Below are positions 20,077 to 30,929 of a stretch of DNA of 64,000 nucleotides, in pieces. The notes beneath the pieces were generated by a model. It was not told the origin of the DNA and ran no database searches. It saw nothing but the letters and a program-made list of their open reading frames with translations. This DNA comes from Lysinibacillus pakistanensis (GTDB taxonomy: Bacteria; Bacillota; Bacilli; Bacillales_A; Planococcaceae): NCBI GenBank assembly GCA_001312325.1, contig BBDJ01000022.1, forward strand, positions 19,859 through 83,858, in the 5' to 3' direction. The translations under genes and the position numbers were made by a program. Each line of letters opens with the position of its first letter. Position 1 is the first letter of the stretch.

Positions 20077-21263
20077 ATGATAAATAAGCAATGGAAGGCT
20101 TCCTCGGTGCTAATGGTTGTATGTATTTTTTTTCATTGCCCTCAGTATGCGTCCAGCAGTAACTGCAATTGGACCACTCTATAATGTTTTATTAGAGTCA
20201 TTACATATATCGAATACGAAAATGAGTTTTTTTAACATCTATACCAGTATTTTGTATGGGGCTCTTTGCACCCATTGCTGTACCATTACAAAAAAAAATG
20301 GGCACGAAAACAGCTATTACACTCTTAATTCTCCTTCTTGCCTTAGCAAATGGATTACGTTTTTTTAAAAGAAAGTTATGGTTTACTTGTAGTTACAAGC
20401 TTTCTTGCAGGATTTGCGATTGCGCTTATTGGTCCAATGCTAAATGCCTACATCAAGAAGAAATTTCCGACTCGATTCACTACAGTTGTCGGAATTTATT
20501 CATTTGGAATAGGAACAGGCGCAACACTAAGTGCAGCACTAACCGTAACTTTTTATCGTCATTTTGATGGTAGCTGGACGATAGCTCTAGGTAGCTGGTC
20601 AATTCTAGCACTCAGCGCCCTGATAATGTGGTATCTGTTAGTACAAAAAGAGGAGCAGAAGCTATCAGGGAAAGATGAAAACTCTGAACATGTAATACGA
20701 AATCCATGGAAAAGCTTCAGAGCTTGGACAATTCTAATTTATTTTGGCTTACAAACATCACTATTTTTTTCAGTGATGTCCTGGTTGGTACCAATTTTGC
20801 AGGATAAGGCTATTCACTCGGTGAAGCAAGCTCCATTTTAACATTTATGTCTTTTATACAAATGATTGGCAACATAGTAGTTCCGATACTAATGGAAAAA
20901 TGGACAAGTCGTATAGCTTGGCTTTTTGCCTTAGGTGTTTTAGGTATATTAGGATTTGCATTATTATGGGTAGGCTCAGGTACGTTGCTATTAATGGCGG
21001 TGTTTATTATCGGTATCGCATTAAGTGGTTTATTTCCAATTGGACTTTTATTGCCATTGGATGAGGCAGAAACAAATGAGGAGGCCAATAGTTGGTCGTC
21101 TATGGTGTTGTCTGGCGGATTTATAATAAGCGCCATCATTCCAATTGTAATAGGCTATTGCTATGATATTACAGGTAATCATACAGTGACTTTTGCTATT
21201 TTCATGATCATTATGCTTGCCATTATGGTAACAACTTATCGTTTAAAGAAAAGTTCTCTCTAA
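20077..21263 (+). CDS. MFS transporter, CynX/NimT family (frameshifted)
   Basis: Twelve-span carrier of the cyanate/nitroimidazole-resistance type. It starts MINKQWKASSVLMVVCIFFI, continues ALSMRPAVTAIGPL (the family's RP.ITSVGPL-like motif), and has IGPMLNAYIKKKFPTRFTTV with its characteristic loop. Four homopolymer indels, near 20130, 20231, 20367 and 20820, are needed for one frame of about 395 residues. A mini-ORF (MVKFID, 20038-20058) with its own GGAGG lies just upstream and may be a leader peptide. A second family member is at 55731. Confidence 0.86.
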
Positions 21264-21416
21264 GGCATGCGAAATTGTTTAAGCATGTCTTTTTTTTAAA
21301 AAATTATTTTTGCTACGATTTATAAGTCAATTTTCATAACAAAGTTTTAAAAGAAACAATTTTTATAGGTACAAGGAATTGATTAAAAGAAGCAGTCAAT
21401 ATGTTTATAATATAAC

Positions 21417-21440
21417 TTACATAATAATATTATTATGTAA
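21417..21440. repeat. Perfect 24-base AT palindrome upstream of the pseudo-protease gene
   Basis: TTACATAATAAT (21417-21428) is followed by its exact reverse complement (21429-21440). It lies about 70 bases before the ATG at 21511. Related blocks occur at 10432 and 7929, all continuing TATTATGTAAACT. It may be a protein-binding site or a dispersed element. Confidence 0.6.
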
Positions 21441-21510
21441 ACTTGAAACGTAAATAAACCTTGTTTATGATAGATAAAGAAAGAAGCTGAAAGAAAGTAT
21501 TGGTGAAGCT

Positions 21511-22614
21511 ATGCGGAAGAAGATGCTCGTTTTGGGTGCGACAGCTATTTTATTAACAGGCTGTAGTAATCAAACAGTGGCAGAACTGTTTGAGGCAAAA
21601 AAAGCAGAGACAAAATCAGAAAAAGCGGTAACAAAACAGGAAGAGAAAATAGTGCCAGAGGTAAAAGTTGTTGGTGAAAACGGTATTGGTGCAGGACTTA
21701 TTATTAGGCAGGATCAAGATAAGCTTTATATAGTTACAAATGGGGCACTCGTAGCCTCTAAGCCAATTGCCCTCGTTGAATTTGCGAATAATAAGCTTAT
21801 GGAAGCGACTGTACATTATATGTCTACAGCACATAATATCGCCATCTTACAAGTATCCTATAAAACCTCTGTAAAGGTACCAACAGTATATAAGGGAGAT
21901 TTAAATAAGCTCTCAGTTTATGTCGATGGATTGCCACACATTATCCATAAATATAGTGATAAAGTTGCTGCTTATTATATAGATGTAGAACAACCATTAC
22001 CCCTAGGGAGTCCTGTACTGGAGGCAGAGAATGGTGAATTTGTAGGGATCTACTTTAATCGTCAGCAAAACGAAGTTTCACAGCCATACATATTGCCATT
22101 TAAAGACATAACTCAACTAGTAGATGAATGGATTGAAGAAGGAATGAGGGTTAGTGATCGACTATCTCAATCCAAAAATTTGTACCCCTATATAGATCAA
22201 GGGGATCAAGCTGCTGTAACGCAGGTGATTGAAAAGTATGGAAAAAATATTTTTGCTTATAATGAAGATGAAATTAAGCAATTTTTAGATGTATTTCATA
22301 AGCATTTAAAGGCAGCTGTCGATATTCAAGACGCTAGTGTAATGGAATCTATTGTTGGAGCAGACGATTTACAGGATACTTTGAAAAATATGGTCTCTTA
22401 CTATGCCTCTAAACAGGCGAAAATTAATTTTTCCAAGACTACTATAAAAAACATTGAAGTGATAGATCAGCGTTTGGTTGTGCGTGCTAAAACAGAATAT
22501 TTACTGACGAATTCTGCAGGTCAGGAGGCACTTGCAAATTCGAAGATGCTTTATGAAATGATAAAAAATGAACAGGGCGAGTATAAGCTTATTCGTTTAA
22601 CTACTGAGGAGTGA
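21511..22614 (+). CDS. Lipoprotein with a catalytically dead trypsin-like domain
   Basis: Intact, 367 residues. The lipobox is in ILLTGCSNQ, so the mature protein is anchored at the outer face of the membrane. Residues 50-210 follow the trypsin/HtrA fold by sequence pattern, but all three catalytic positions are changed: TNGALVAS where TNAHV is expected, AHNIAILQV for D-x-A-x-L, and PLGSPVLEA where GNSGSP is expected. The last 150 residues are a separate helical-plus-beta domain. The stop overlaps the recQ start, so it is the first gene of that operon. Confidence 0.82.
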   Translation: MRKKMLVLGATAILLTGCSNQTVAELFEAKKAETKSEKAVTKQEEKIVPEVKVVGENGIGAGLIIRQDQDKLYIVTNGALVASKPIALVEFANNKLMEATVHYMSTAHNIAILQVSYKTSVKVPTVYKGDLNKLSVYVDGLPHIIHKYSDKVAAYYIDVEQPLPLGSPVLEAENGEFVGIYFNRQQNEVSQPYILPFKDITQLVDEWIEEGMRVSDRLSQSKNLYPYIDQGDQAAVTQVIEKYGKNIFAYNEDEIKQFLDVFHKHLKAAVDIQDASVMESIVGADDLQDTLKNMVSYYASKQAKINFSKTTIKNIEVIDQRLVVRAKTEYLLTNSAGQEALANSKMLYEMIKNEQGEYKLIRLTTEE

Positions 22615-24400
22615 AAAGTTGGATGGAGCAAGCAAGACAAATGCTACAACATCATTTTGGCTATGATTCATTCCGTAATGGACAGGCACAAATTATTCAG
22701 CAAACATTACAAGGACAATCAAGTCTTTGTGTAATGCCAACAGGCGGTGGCAAATCAATTTGCTATCAAATTCCAGCTCTTATGCTGGAGGGCTTAACGC
22801 TTGTGATATCCCCTCTTATCTCTCTTATGCAAGATCAGGTGGAAGCATTACGTGCGGCAAATATTCCAGCAGCTTATATTAACAGTACCCTTTCTGTACA
22901 AGAAGTGGATGAAACAATGCAGCTTGCAAGTGCGGGTTATTTAAAGCTTCTTTATATTGCACCAGAGAGATTGGAAAGTGCTACATTTTTACAGGCACTA
23001 TCCTATTTGTCAGTACCGCTATTAGCTGTAGACGAAGCCACTGTATTTCTCAATGGGGACATGATTTTAGACCAAGTTATCGAGCGATCCAAAAATTATT
23101 TACATTGTGGCCACAAAAGCCAACAGTCTTAGCCCTTACAGCTACAGCAACGCCAGCTGTATGTGAGGATATAAGACAGTTATTAGAGATTGACGAGCAA
23201 TCAGCAGTTATTACAGGGTTTGCGCGAGATAACCTAGCTTTTTCAGTATTGATCGGTGAAAACAAAGAACGTTATATTAAAAATTACCTCACAAAGAACA
23301 AGCTGGAAGCGGGCATTATTTATGCTGCCACTCGAAAGGCTGTGGATGCAATATATGATGTCTTAAGTCGTTCTGGAGAATCTGTTGCAAAGTACCATGC
23401 TGGACTAGCAGAGGAGATGCGCATGTCAGAGCAGGAACGTTTTTTTAAAAGATGAGGCGCGTATTATGGTGGCGACTAATGCATTTGGCATGGGGATAGA
23501 CAAGAGTAATGTACGTTTCGTTATTCACTATCAAATGCCACGCAATATGGAAAGCTATTATCAGGAAGCTGGGCGCGCAGGACGCGATGGTTTACCAAGT
23601 GCCTGCATTTTACTATATGCATCAGGGGATGTTCAAACTCAGCGTTTCTTAATTGAACAGACACAGGATGCATCCCGAATTACCCAGGAACTAGTAAAGC
23701 TACAAACGATGGTGGATTACTGTCATACAGAGGGGTGTTTACAAAATGCAATTCTCCTCTATTTTGGTGAAAAGGCAGGAGAGCCATGTGGTCGTTGCGG
23801 TAATTGTAATGATGGGCGAGAGGTCAAGGATGTAACGGTGGATGCGCAAAAGGTGCTAGCCTGTGTCGTACGGATGGGGCAAAAATTTGGCAAGACAATG
23901 GTGGCTCAGGTGCTAATTGGCTCCAAAAATCAAAAGATGACGGAATTTGGCTTTGCACGGTTGTCTACTTATGGCATTTTAAAAGGGCAATACTCTTCAA
24001 AAGATGTCTCTAGTTTTATTGAATTTTTAATTGCGGAAGGATTACTAGCCGTTAAGCACGGTACGTATCCAACTATCTATGTATCAGAGGAAGGCAAGGC
24101 GGTTTTACTTGGCAATCGCAAGGTTATGCGAAAAGAAGCTGTTATTGTACGTAAGTTGCAGACAATGATCCGCTGTTTGAGCATTTAAGAGTATTGCGAA
24201 AACAGATTGCAGATGAGGAACAAGTACCACCATTTGTGGTATTCTCTGATAAAACATTACGAGAATTATGCGAGCAAAAGCCAATGGAGCTTGATGGCTT
24301 ACGACGTGTGAGTGGAATTGGTGAAGTAAAGTTTGAAAAATACGGCAAACGATTCTTCGAGGCACTCCAATCGTTCTTGACGGAAGCATCCAATATTTAG
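22611..24400 (+). CDS. recQ: ATP-dependent DNA helicase RecQ (three frameshifts)
   Basis: SF2 helicase for recombination and repair. Walker A is MPTGGGKSICYQIP; the DEAH box is restored as DEAHCISQW once a lost C near 23038 is returned. Motif IV-VI regions are MVATNAFGMGIDKSNVRFV and SYYQEAGRAGRDG. The RecQ zinc site is built from Cys in VDYCHTEGC and PCGRCGNC. An HRDC domain closes the protein (LRELCEQKPMELDGLRRVSG). Other breaks are at about 23446 and 24165. The start is GTG at 22611 or ATG at 22623. Confidence 0.94.
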
Positions 24401-24438
24401 TTTGAATCGCGTGGCTAGGGCTTGTTGCTTCAAAACAA

Positions 24439-24479
24439 AAAAAGCGTGAGAAATCAGAACGTTGATTTCTCACGCTTTT
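24439..24479. terminator. Terminator between recQ and msrA
   Basis: A 17-base stem, AAAAGCGTGAGAAATCA with its complement, six-base loop; T and A runs on both sides, so it can serve both converging genes. Confidence 0.9.
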
Positions 24480-24543
24480 CTGATATTAAATTTTGTAATA
24501 GTCTCTTTTTGACTCCATACCCGGCAAAGATACTAGTCTACAT

Positions 24544-25066
24544 TTATTTTTTCCAATGCTCTGAAATAAATTGATCTCTACCCGAAATTGCTCGGTCCTT
24601 TTGATAATGCTCAGGTTCTTTTTCATAATAATCCTGATGATAATCTTCTGCAGGATAAAAGTGTTGAGCATCGCGAATTGTGGTTACAATAGGCTTATCA
24701 AAGCGTCCACTTTTTGCTAATTTCTCTTTGGATGCTTCGGCGATGTGTTTTTGTTCTTCGGAATAGGTAAAAATTGCGGTTGTATAGGATTCACCACGGT
24801 CATGAAATTGGCCATAAGCATCTGTAGGATCAATTTGCATCCAGTAGATATCTAGAAGCTGCTCATAGCTAAAGATGCTAGGGTCAAATTCAATTTCTAC
24901 TACCTCTAAATGGCCAGAATTGCCTTTTTTTAACATCCTCATAAGTAGGATTTTCTAAATGGCCACCCATATAACCTGAAGTAACCTTATGTATGCCATC
25001 CCATTCAACAAATGGCTTGACCATACACCAAAAACAACCGCCAGCAAATGTAGCTTTTTCTATCAT
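24544..25066 (-). CDS. msrA: Peptide methionine sulfoxide reductase A (frameshifted)
   Basis: Repairs oxidised methionine (S form). The catalytic Cys is in [14 protein letters not shown], and the family block is [16 protein letters not shown] seven-T run near 24925 breaks the frame between NPTYEDVK and [15 protein letters not shown]. About 173 residues. The ATG at 25066 ([10 protein letters not shown]) is preferred over the one at 25075, because AAGGA lies nine bases ahead of it and would touch the other. No msrB is fused or adjacent. Confidence 0.93.
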
Positions 25067-25238
25067 AGTTATCATCCTTCTAACGTGAAAATATTATAGC
25101 ATTATTTGGCTCTCTACCGACACTTTCGGTGTAAAATAACGAGTAGATGGATAATTGTAGGAGACACAATATTTTAATGAAACTTTCCTTATGGTGAATC
25201 GTTACAATAACTATATTACAATAGAGGAGTTATGCAAT

Positions 25239-26190
25239 ATGGAAGAGCAAGAGTATACAAGACGCTCACAACGTCCCAAAAAAACGTCGATTGCGTAAAG
25301 GAAGGGCATTATTTTCATTGCTATTGCTATGTATCATAGTTCTAGTTGGTTATTCAGTGATGCAATATCGAAGCGGACTTGAGCTAGCAAATGACACAAA
25401 AGTCGCGCAAGAGGATTTTAGCGGTGATACAGTTAAAGGAGATATTGAAAATTATTTATTATTAGGCATTGATAGTCGTGGGGAGGAAAAATCACGTACG
25501 GATACAATGATGGTTTTGTCCTGGGATAAAAAAAACAAATAATGTCAAGCTAGTATCATTAATGAGGGATATATATGCAGATATTCCCGGCTACCAATCA
25601 TATAAACTCAATACAGCTTATTATTTAGGTGGTGTGCAATTATTAAAAGAAACAATTAGCAATATGTTTGGTCTTCCCATTCATCATTATGCCATTATAG
25701 ATTTTAAAAATTTTGAATCACTAGTAGATATTTTAGCGCCAAATGGGGTTGAAATAGATGTTGAAAAAGATATGTCTGAAAAGATAGGTGTTGCCTTAAA
25801 GCAGGGTGTGCATAACCTAAACGGGAAAGAATTACTTGGCTATGCTCGCTTCCGACACGATGCAGAGGGTGATTTTGGCCGTGTGGCGCGTCAGCAAAAG
25901 GTCATTGAAGCCTTAAAGAATGAAGTGTTAGCACCTCAAAATATTTTGAACTTACCAAAGTTTGTTGGAGCAGCACAAGGGTATGTCACAACGGATTATT
26001 CCTCCTCTGGTGAAATTCAGCAGGTACTAAAAATGGTGTCAAAAGGGAAGGTCAAAATTGAAAAGGCCACTATCCCAATTGAAGGAAGCTATCAATCAAG
26101 ACCTTTAGTCATGCAGGGGATTCAATCGTTATTGATGTTGAGAAAAATAAAGCCTTTTTAAGTGAATTTTTGGGTATGAAGCTGGAGTGA
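25239..26190 (+). CDS. LytR-CpsA-Psr (LCP) family cell-wall ligase (three frameshifts)
   Basis: Membrane enzyme that attaches teichoic acids or other glycopolymers to peptidoglycan. The N terminus is cytoplasmic and basic (MEEQEYTRRSQRPKKRRLRK), with one span (ALFSLLLLCIIVLVGYSVM). The LCP domain shows NYLLLGIDSRGEEKSRTDTM, LVSLMRDIYADIPGY and GYARFRHDAEGDFGRVARQQ with the conserved Arg and Asp. Indels lie near 25281, 25535 and 26105; the last gives the true C terminus SHAGDSIVIDVEKNKAFLSE then FLGMKLE. Confidence 0.9.
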
Positions 26191-26254
26191 TGGTTCGCAT
26201 AAGTCAACATTATCCTGTAATATAAAGGTAAAGCATTTGGATTGGGGTGGGTAT

Positions 26255-27456
26255 ATGGAAAAAGAAAGACCAAAAGAGCGGTCTAATTTGTTTTCGACTA
26301 AGTTCATCCGCTTTTTAGGTGGGAAAAACTTATTTTTTTTACACTCATTACTTTGTTATTGTTGGCATGTGTTATTTTCATGTTCCAAAAGGTTTCTTTT
26401 ATATTTACCCCGCTGAAAGTATTATTTGAGGTAGTAATTTTACCTGGGGTACTTGCCATCATCGCCTATTATTTATTGCGTCCATTATTAGGCATTCTAG
26501 AAAATTGGCGTATCCCAAGAGTCTGGGGTATTTTGATTTTATACATCGCTGTCATCGGTTTCATTACATTACTAGTAGTTCTTGTTTATCCGTTTCTTCG
26601 GGATCAGTTTACAAATTTAGCGCAGGAGTTTCCAGGGTATTTTATGGCACTGACGCAAAATATTGTTGAGTACTTAACACATTCTCGCTTCAATGAGTAT
26701 TTAGATAAAATAAACTTTAACTATGACGAGGTTGTTAAGAATGTCACAACCGATTTAATTGAAACGGTGAAAGATACAGCAACGAACTTAGCACAGGGTG
26801 TTGCATCTGGTATTACAGGCTTCCTTTCAACTTTAACGGGCATTATCCTGTCCTTAGTAACGGTGCCATTTATTTTATTTTATTTACTTAAAGATGGTGA
26901 AAAGTTACCGAAATTTATGTTAAACATCTGTCCACCTCGTATGCGTAAAGAGGTGCATGAAATTTTTCACGATATGGACAAGCAAATTAGCTCTTACATA
27001 CAGGGTCAAATTTTAGTGTCGATGTGCATTGGTGCCATGGTAACAATTGGTTTTCTAATTATTGGCATGAAATATGCCTTATTACTAGGGTTCCTTGCAA
27101 TGATTACAAGTGTGGTTCCATATTTAGGGCCTGTCATTGCGATTACACCTGCTGTAATTATCGCCTTAGTAACATCACCGTTTATGCTGATTAAGCTCGC
27201 AATTGTTTGGACAGTGGTACAGCTTATTGAAGGGAAATTTATTTCACCACAAATTATGGGGAAATCGCTTAGCATTCATCCAATCACCATTATTTTTGTC
27301 TTATTAACGGCTGGTTCTTTATTTGGTGTACCAGGTGTTATTTTAGGAATTCCGGGATACGCTATCTTTAAAGTGCTTGTAAGCCATTTATTTAAACTAT
27401 TTAAACAGCGTTATAATCGTTATGAGGACGAGGAACATCAGCAATATGAAGTATGA
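26255..27456 (+). CDS. AI-2E family (PerM/YtvI-like) membrane transporter (one frameshift)
   Basis: Integral membrane protein of about 400 residues with around eight spans; relatives export small molecules, or ions with protons. The typical block is FILFYLLKDGEKLPKF, and the conserved C-terminal region is GFLAMITSVVPYLGPVIAIT then EGKFISPQIMGKSLSIHP. An eight-T run near 26333-26340 holds one base too many; with it removed the start is MEKERPKERSNLF at 26255. It is separated from the LCP gene by about 60 bases. Confidence 0.88.
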
Positions 27457-27457
27457 G

Positions 27458-27494
27458 AAAAACAGTTACTGCGAAAAAGCAGTAACTGTTTTTT
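27458..27494 (+). terminator. Terminator of the AI-2E-family gene
   Basis: Twelve-base stem AACAGTTACTGC (27461-27472) with GCAGTAACTGTT (27479-27490), then TTTT. Confidence 0.9.
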
Positions 27495-27533
27495 ATGGAG
27501 TTTATTTTGGTAGGTATAAATCTAATACAAGAC

Positions 27534-28711
27534 TTAAGATTGTGCTGTTAATTGTATTTGCGCTAATTGATTGACCGCTTCCTGTAGCACTTCTTTTGGC
27601 TGTACTAATGCTAAACGTAAATAGCCTTGTCCAGCTGAGCCAAATACCGTACCCGGAACTGTCACAACGCCAACTTGCTCAATTAGCTTAAAGGCTAATT
27701 CTGTACAATCAATATCATATGGATATTTCGCCCATACAAACATCCCTCCATCTGAAGGAGCCGCATCCCATCCGATCGTTCGTAGGCCATTCATTAATGT
27801 TTTATGACGCTCTGAAAATGTTGCTCGAAGGCTTGCTGTAATTTCCTCTGCGTTATCAAGGGCAACAACGGCTGCATCTTGAATAGGCTCAAATATGCCA
27901 AAATCTAAATTTGATTTTAATTGCTTTAAAATGGCAATCATCTCAGCGTTTCCTGCGATATAAGCGATACGTGTACCTGCAAGGCTAAAGCTTTTGGATA
28001 ATGAGTTAATTTCCATTCCAACTTCTTTGGCACCAGGAGCGGCAAGGAAGCTAATCGGGCCATCACCTGTAAAGTAAAACTCGGAATAGGCCGCATCATG
28101 TAGGACGATAATGTTATATTTTTTTAGCAAAAGCAATGACTTTTTCGAAATAGGCTAAAGATGGCATTGCAGGGACAGGATTACCTGGTAAATTTAAAAT
28201 CAATAGCTTTGCTTTTTGGGCAATTTCTTCTGGAACCGCATCTAAATCTGGTAAATAGTCGTTGTCAGCTGTTTGAGGCATATAATAGGGTGTCGCACCT
28301 GCAAGATGAATTCCTGCATCGTAGGCAACATATGCAGGGTTCGTCGATAACACGATGTCACCTGGATCACAAAAGGCCATTGGTAAATGCACTAACCCTT
28401 CTTGGGAGCCGATTGTTTGAATAATTTCAGAAGCGGGATTTAACTCTATATTGCTACGACGTTTATAATAGCGGCTTACCGCATCGTAAAAGCGTTGCGT
28501 ACCCGTTAATGTATAGCCATAGGATTCTGCTAAACCCGCTCTATACGACAAATGCTCACGAATTTTAGCATGTGGAGGAAGGTCAGGACTTCCTAAGCTT
28601 AAGTCAATCATCTTCATGCCTTTTTCTTGCTGAAGCTTGGCATGGTTTTTTAAATCTCCAAAGATTGCTGGTGTGAATAATGACATTTTTTTTAGACGGT
28701 ACAATTTTCAA
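27534..28711 (-). CDS. PLP-dependent class I/II aminotransferase (two frameshifts)
   Basis: Cytoplasmic aminotransferase of about 390 residues. The PLP Lys is in INSLSKSFSLAGTRIAYIAG, the PLP-contacting Asp in VLHDAAYSEFYF, and the substrate Arg probably in GYLRLALVQP. The N terminus MKIVPSKKMSLFTPAIFG starts at a TTG (28711) behind AGGAG, after one base is removed from the eight-T run at 28686-28693. A second break is at 28119. The LL-diaminopimelate or PatA-like aminotransferase groups are possible; I cannot choose. Confidence 0.88.
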
Positions 28712-28936
28712 ACTAGTACACTCCTTATAGTTGTATAACAGAATAGTAGTTCACATTTTATCATACTAAAGCACATAAAGGGAAAGTTATTCTGAAAAAA
28801 AGAATATTTTTCTGAAAAGGAGAAGATGTTTGCGTAGATTAGCGTAACTATTTTAGGGAATGCTGGAAATATAAAAAATGACGGAAAATTGGAAACATTT
28901 CTGCTATCATAAAAACAGGAAAGGGAGATGAACAAT

Positions 28937-29757
28937 ATGGAAGTGCATTCTTTAAGTGGACCAAGTGGGACAGGGAAAAGTACAAGTGCCCTTGTCTTCG
29001 CGCATAAAATTGGTGTTGAGGCTATTATTGATGATGGTCTACTGATTGTTAACGGTGTGAAAGTAGCAGGTCTCTCCGCAAAATTTGAAAAAAAACACAA
29101 TAACAGCCGTTCGCCGTGCTATTTTTACAGATGATGCTCATCGTGAGGAAGTAAAAAAAAGCACTTGATACATATAAGGTACAGTCTATTTTATTGATAG
29201 GTACGTCTGATAAAATGACAAAAACAATTGCTCGTGAGCTAGAGCTTGGGTCAATCGAAAACTATTACTATGTGGAAGATGTGCGATCTCAAAAGGAAAT
29301 TGACAAAGCACGCTTTATTCGTCAAACCCAAGGTAAACATGTCATGCCTATACCATATCGCCAAGTAGAGCAAAACTTTTTTTAAACGCTTAGTTCAAAG
29401 AGGAATGGAAATTTTTTTCGTCAAAGCGTGAAAAAAATAGGGGAGACAACGATTGTTCGTCCTGATTTCCAACAGGAATATATAGAAATTGGCAAGCATG
29501 TCTATGTGCAGCTATTGACATATTGCTGTGTACAGCATGACATTGTTCACAAGGTTGAGCAAGTACAATTAACAATAGGGGAGCAAGCGTTTACCACAAT
29601 CACATTACAGCTTAAGGTACCAATTGATTATTCATTACCTGATCAATTGTATGCATTACAAAAGAATGTGCAATCGGAATTTTTTCAGCATTTTGGTTAT
29701 GAGCTAGATGCCATTCATCTTCACATAAAATTAGCCATATTAAAGAGAAAACCATAA
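28937..29757 (+). CDS. P-loop NTPase with an Asp23/Gls24-like C-terminal domain (four frameshifts)
   Basis: The N-terminal part opens with a Walker A, SLSGPSGTGKSTSALVFAHK, and continues IGVEAIIDDGLLIVNGVKVA; it resembles a kinase-type P-loop domain. A middle region has IARELELGSIENYYYVEDVR and QTQGKHVMPIPYRQVEQNFF. After corrections near 29090, 29158, 29385 and 29420 the same frame reaches EIFSSKREKIGETTIVRPDF and then VQLTIGEQAFTTITLQLKVP, the beta pattern of Asp23/Gls24 envelope-stress proteins. About 270 residues. Start at the second ATG (28937), since GGGAG touches the first. Function unknown. Confidence 0.72.
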
Positions 29758-29760
29758 AAA

Positions 29761-29806
29761 AACAGATCCTCTACACGCTTAAATGCGAGTAGAGGATCTG
29801 TTTTTA
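29761..29806. terminator. Bidirectional terminator between the P-loop gene and the hydratase gene
   Basis: Fourteen-base stem AACAGATCCTCTAC (29761-29774) with its complement (29789-29802), flanked by A and T runs. Confidence 0.92.
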
Positions 29807-30598
29807 TGTTGATTGGCGTGTAAATTGAGGTTGACGTTTTTCGACGAATGCACGACAGCCCTCTGAAAAATCATTTCCGACAAATGGTGTAGAGCCTTTC
29901 CATAGCGCTGGTACACTGTCTACGCATTCTTGAACAGATTGTTTAACTGCTAATAGCGATTCGGGTGACATTCCCGCCACAAGCTTCCCCATACGAATCA
30001 TGTATTTATTAATATCTTTTGCAGCAACTAAATAATTTAACAAACCAAGCTTAAACGCTTCCTCTGCTTTAAACATACGACCTGTAAAAACTAGATCCTT
30101 CGTTGTAGAAGGCCCAACAAGTTGTACTAAGCGCTGTGCAAATTTGTTATTTAAAGTAATCCCTAACTTGCCAACAGGAATTCCAAGTTTTGCTTTTTCT
30201 GAGCCGATACGAATATCGCAGGCTAAGGCTAGTTCTAAGCCTGCCCCCATTGCAGGTCCATTAATAACGCCAATTGTTGGAATGGGTAAACGCTCAATCG
30301 TAGAGATTGTTTTTTCCATATGTACAAAGGCTTCCTCGGCTTTTTCGAGAGAAATGGCATTAAACTCTTTAATATCGGAGCCAGCCGTAAAATTTTCACC
30401 AGACCCCCGTAAAATTAATACTTTGTTTTTAGGATTGTCTAAAACTTGTAATGCAATCTTAGCTAATTGATCCCACATATTTGCGGTTAGTGCATTCTTC
30501 GCCTGTGGACGATGAATTGTAATGATCGCTAGTCCTGCTGTTTCTTGATAAATAATTTTTGCATCTTCTGCCTCTAATCGAGTTGTTTTCACTTGCAT
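29804..30598 (-). CDS. Enoyl-CoA hydratase/isomerase family protein
   Basis: Intact, 264 residues, crotonase fold. The CoA-binding and oxyanion-hole signatures are seen as GSGENFTAGSDIKEF and NGPAMGAGLELALACDIRIG. One of the two glutamates of true hydratases is kept (the E of GLELA), but the second, normally in a QPE segment, is replaced (LGIPVGKLG). A different reaction, such as isomerase or hydrolase, is therefore likely. It stands alone between terminator-separated genes, with no beta-oxidation genes near. Confidence 0.9.
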   Translation of the reverse strand: MQVKTTRLEAEDAKIIYQETAGLAIITIHRPQAKNALTANMWDQLAKIALQVLDNPKNKVLILRGSGENFTAGSDIKEFNAISLEKAEEAFVHMEKTISTIERLPIPTIGVINGPAMGAGLELALACDIRIGSEKAKLGIPVGKLGITLNNKFAQRLVQLVGPSTTKDLVFTGRMFKAEEAFKLGLLNYLVAAKDINKYMIRMGKLVAGMSPESLLAVKQSVQECVDSVPALWKGSTPFVGNDFSEGCRAFVEKRQPQFTRQST

Positions 30599-30929
30599 AC
30601 TCGAAACGCCCCCTACATAAGTTCATACGTTTATTATATAACACAAACGGTAATAAACACTAAATTATACGAATTTTCATGTAAATTTGCTTTGTGTTAC
30701 AAGAATAAAGGCATTTTAAAGAAATTGTACTACAACAGAAGAAAGGAGAGTTGCTATTGTAGGAAAATAAAAAAACAAAAGATACTACTATACTAGTTTG
30801 AGAAGTGGTATTTTGTATGATTATTACAGATTATCCGACATTATCATTTATTAAAATAAATATAACCTACGCACCCATAATATAGTAAAATAAAATAAAA
30901 ACACGCACAGTTAATAGGGAGGGAGATTC
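30599..30929. other. Gene-free stretch upstream of the recombinase-like gene
   Basis: About 330 A/T-rich bases with no ORF I can support. It must hold the divergent promoters of the hydratase gene and the recombinase-like gene. An AAGGAGAG at about 30745 is followed by stop codons only. Confidence 0.6.

Noticed and set aside
24142..24473. Minus-strand ORFs of 83 and 122 codons
   Set aside because: Shadows of the recQ HRDC region and its terminator.
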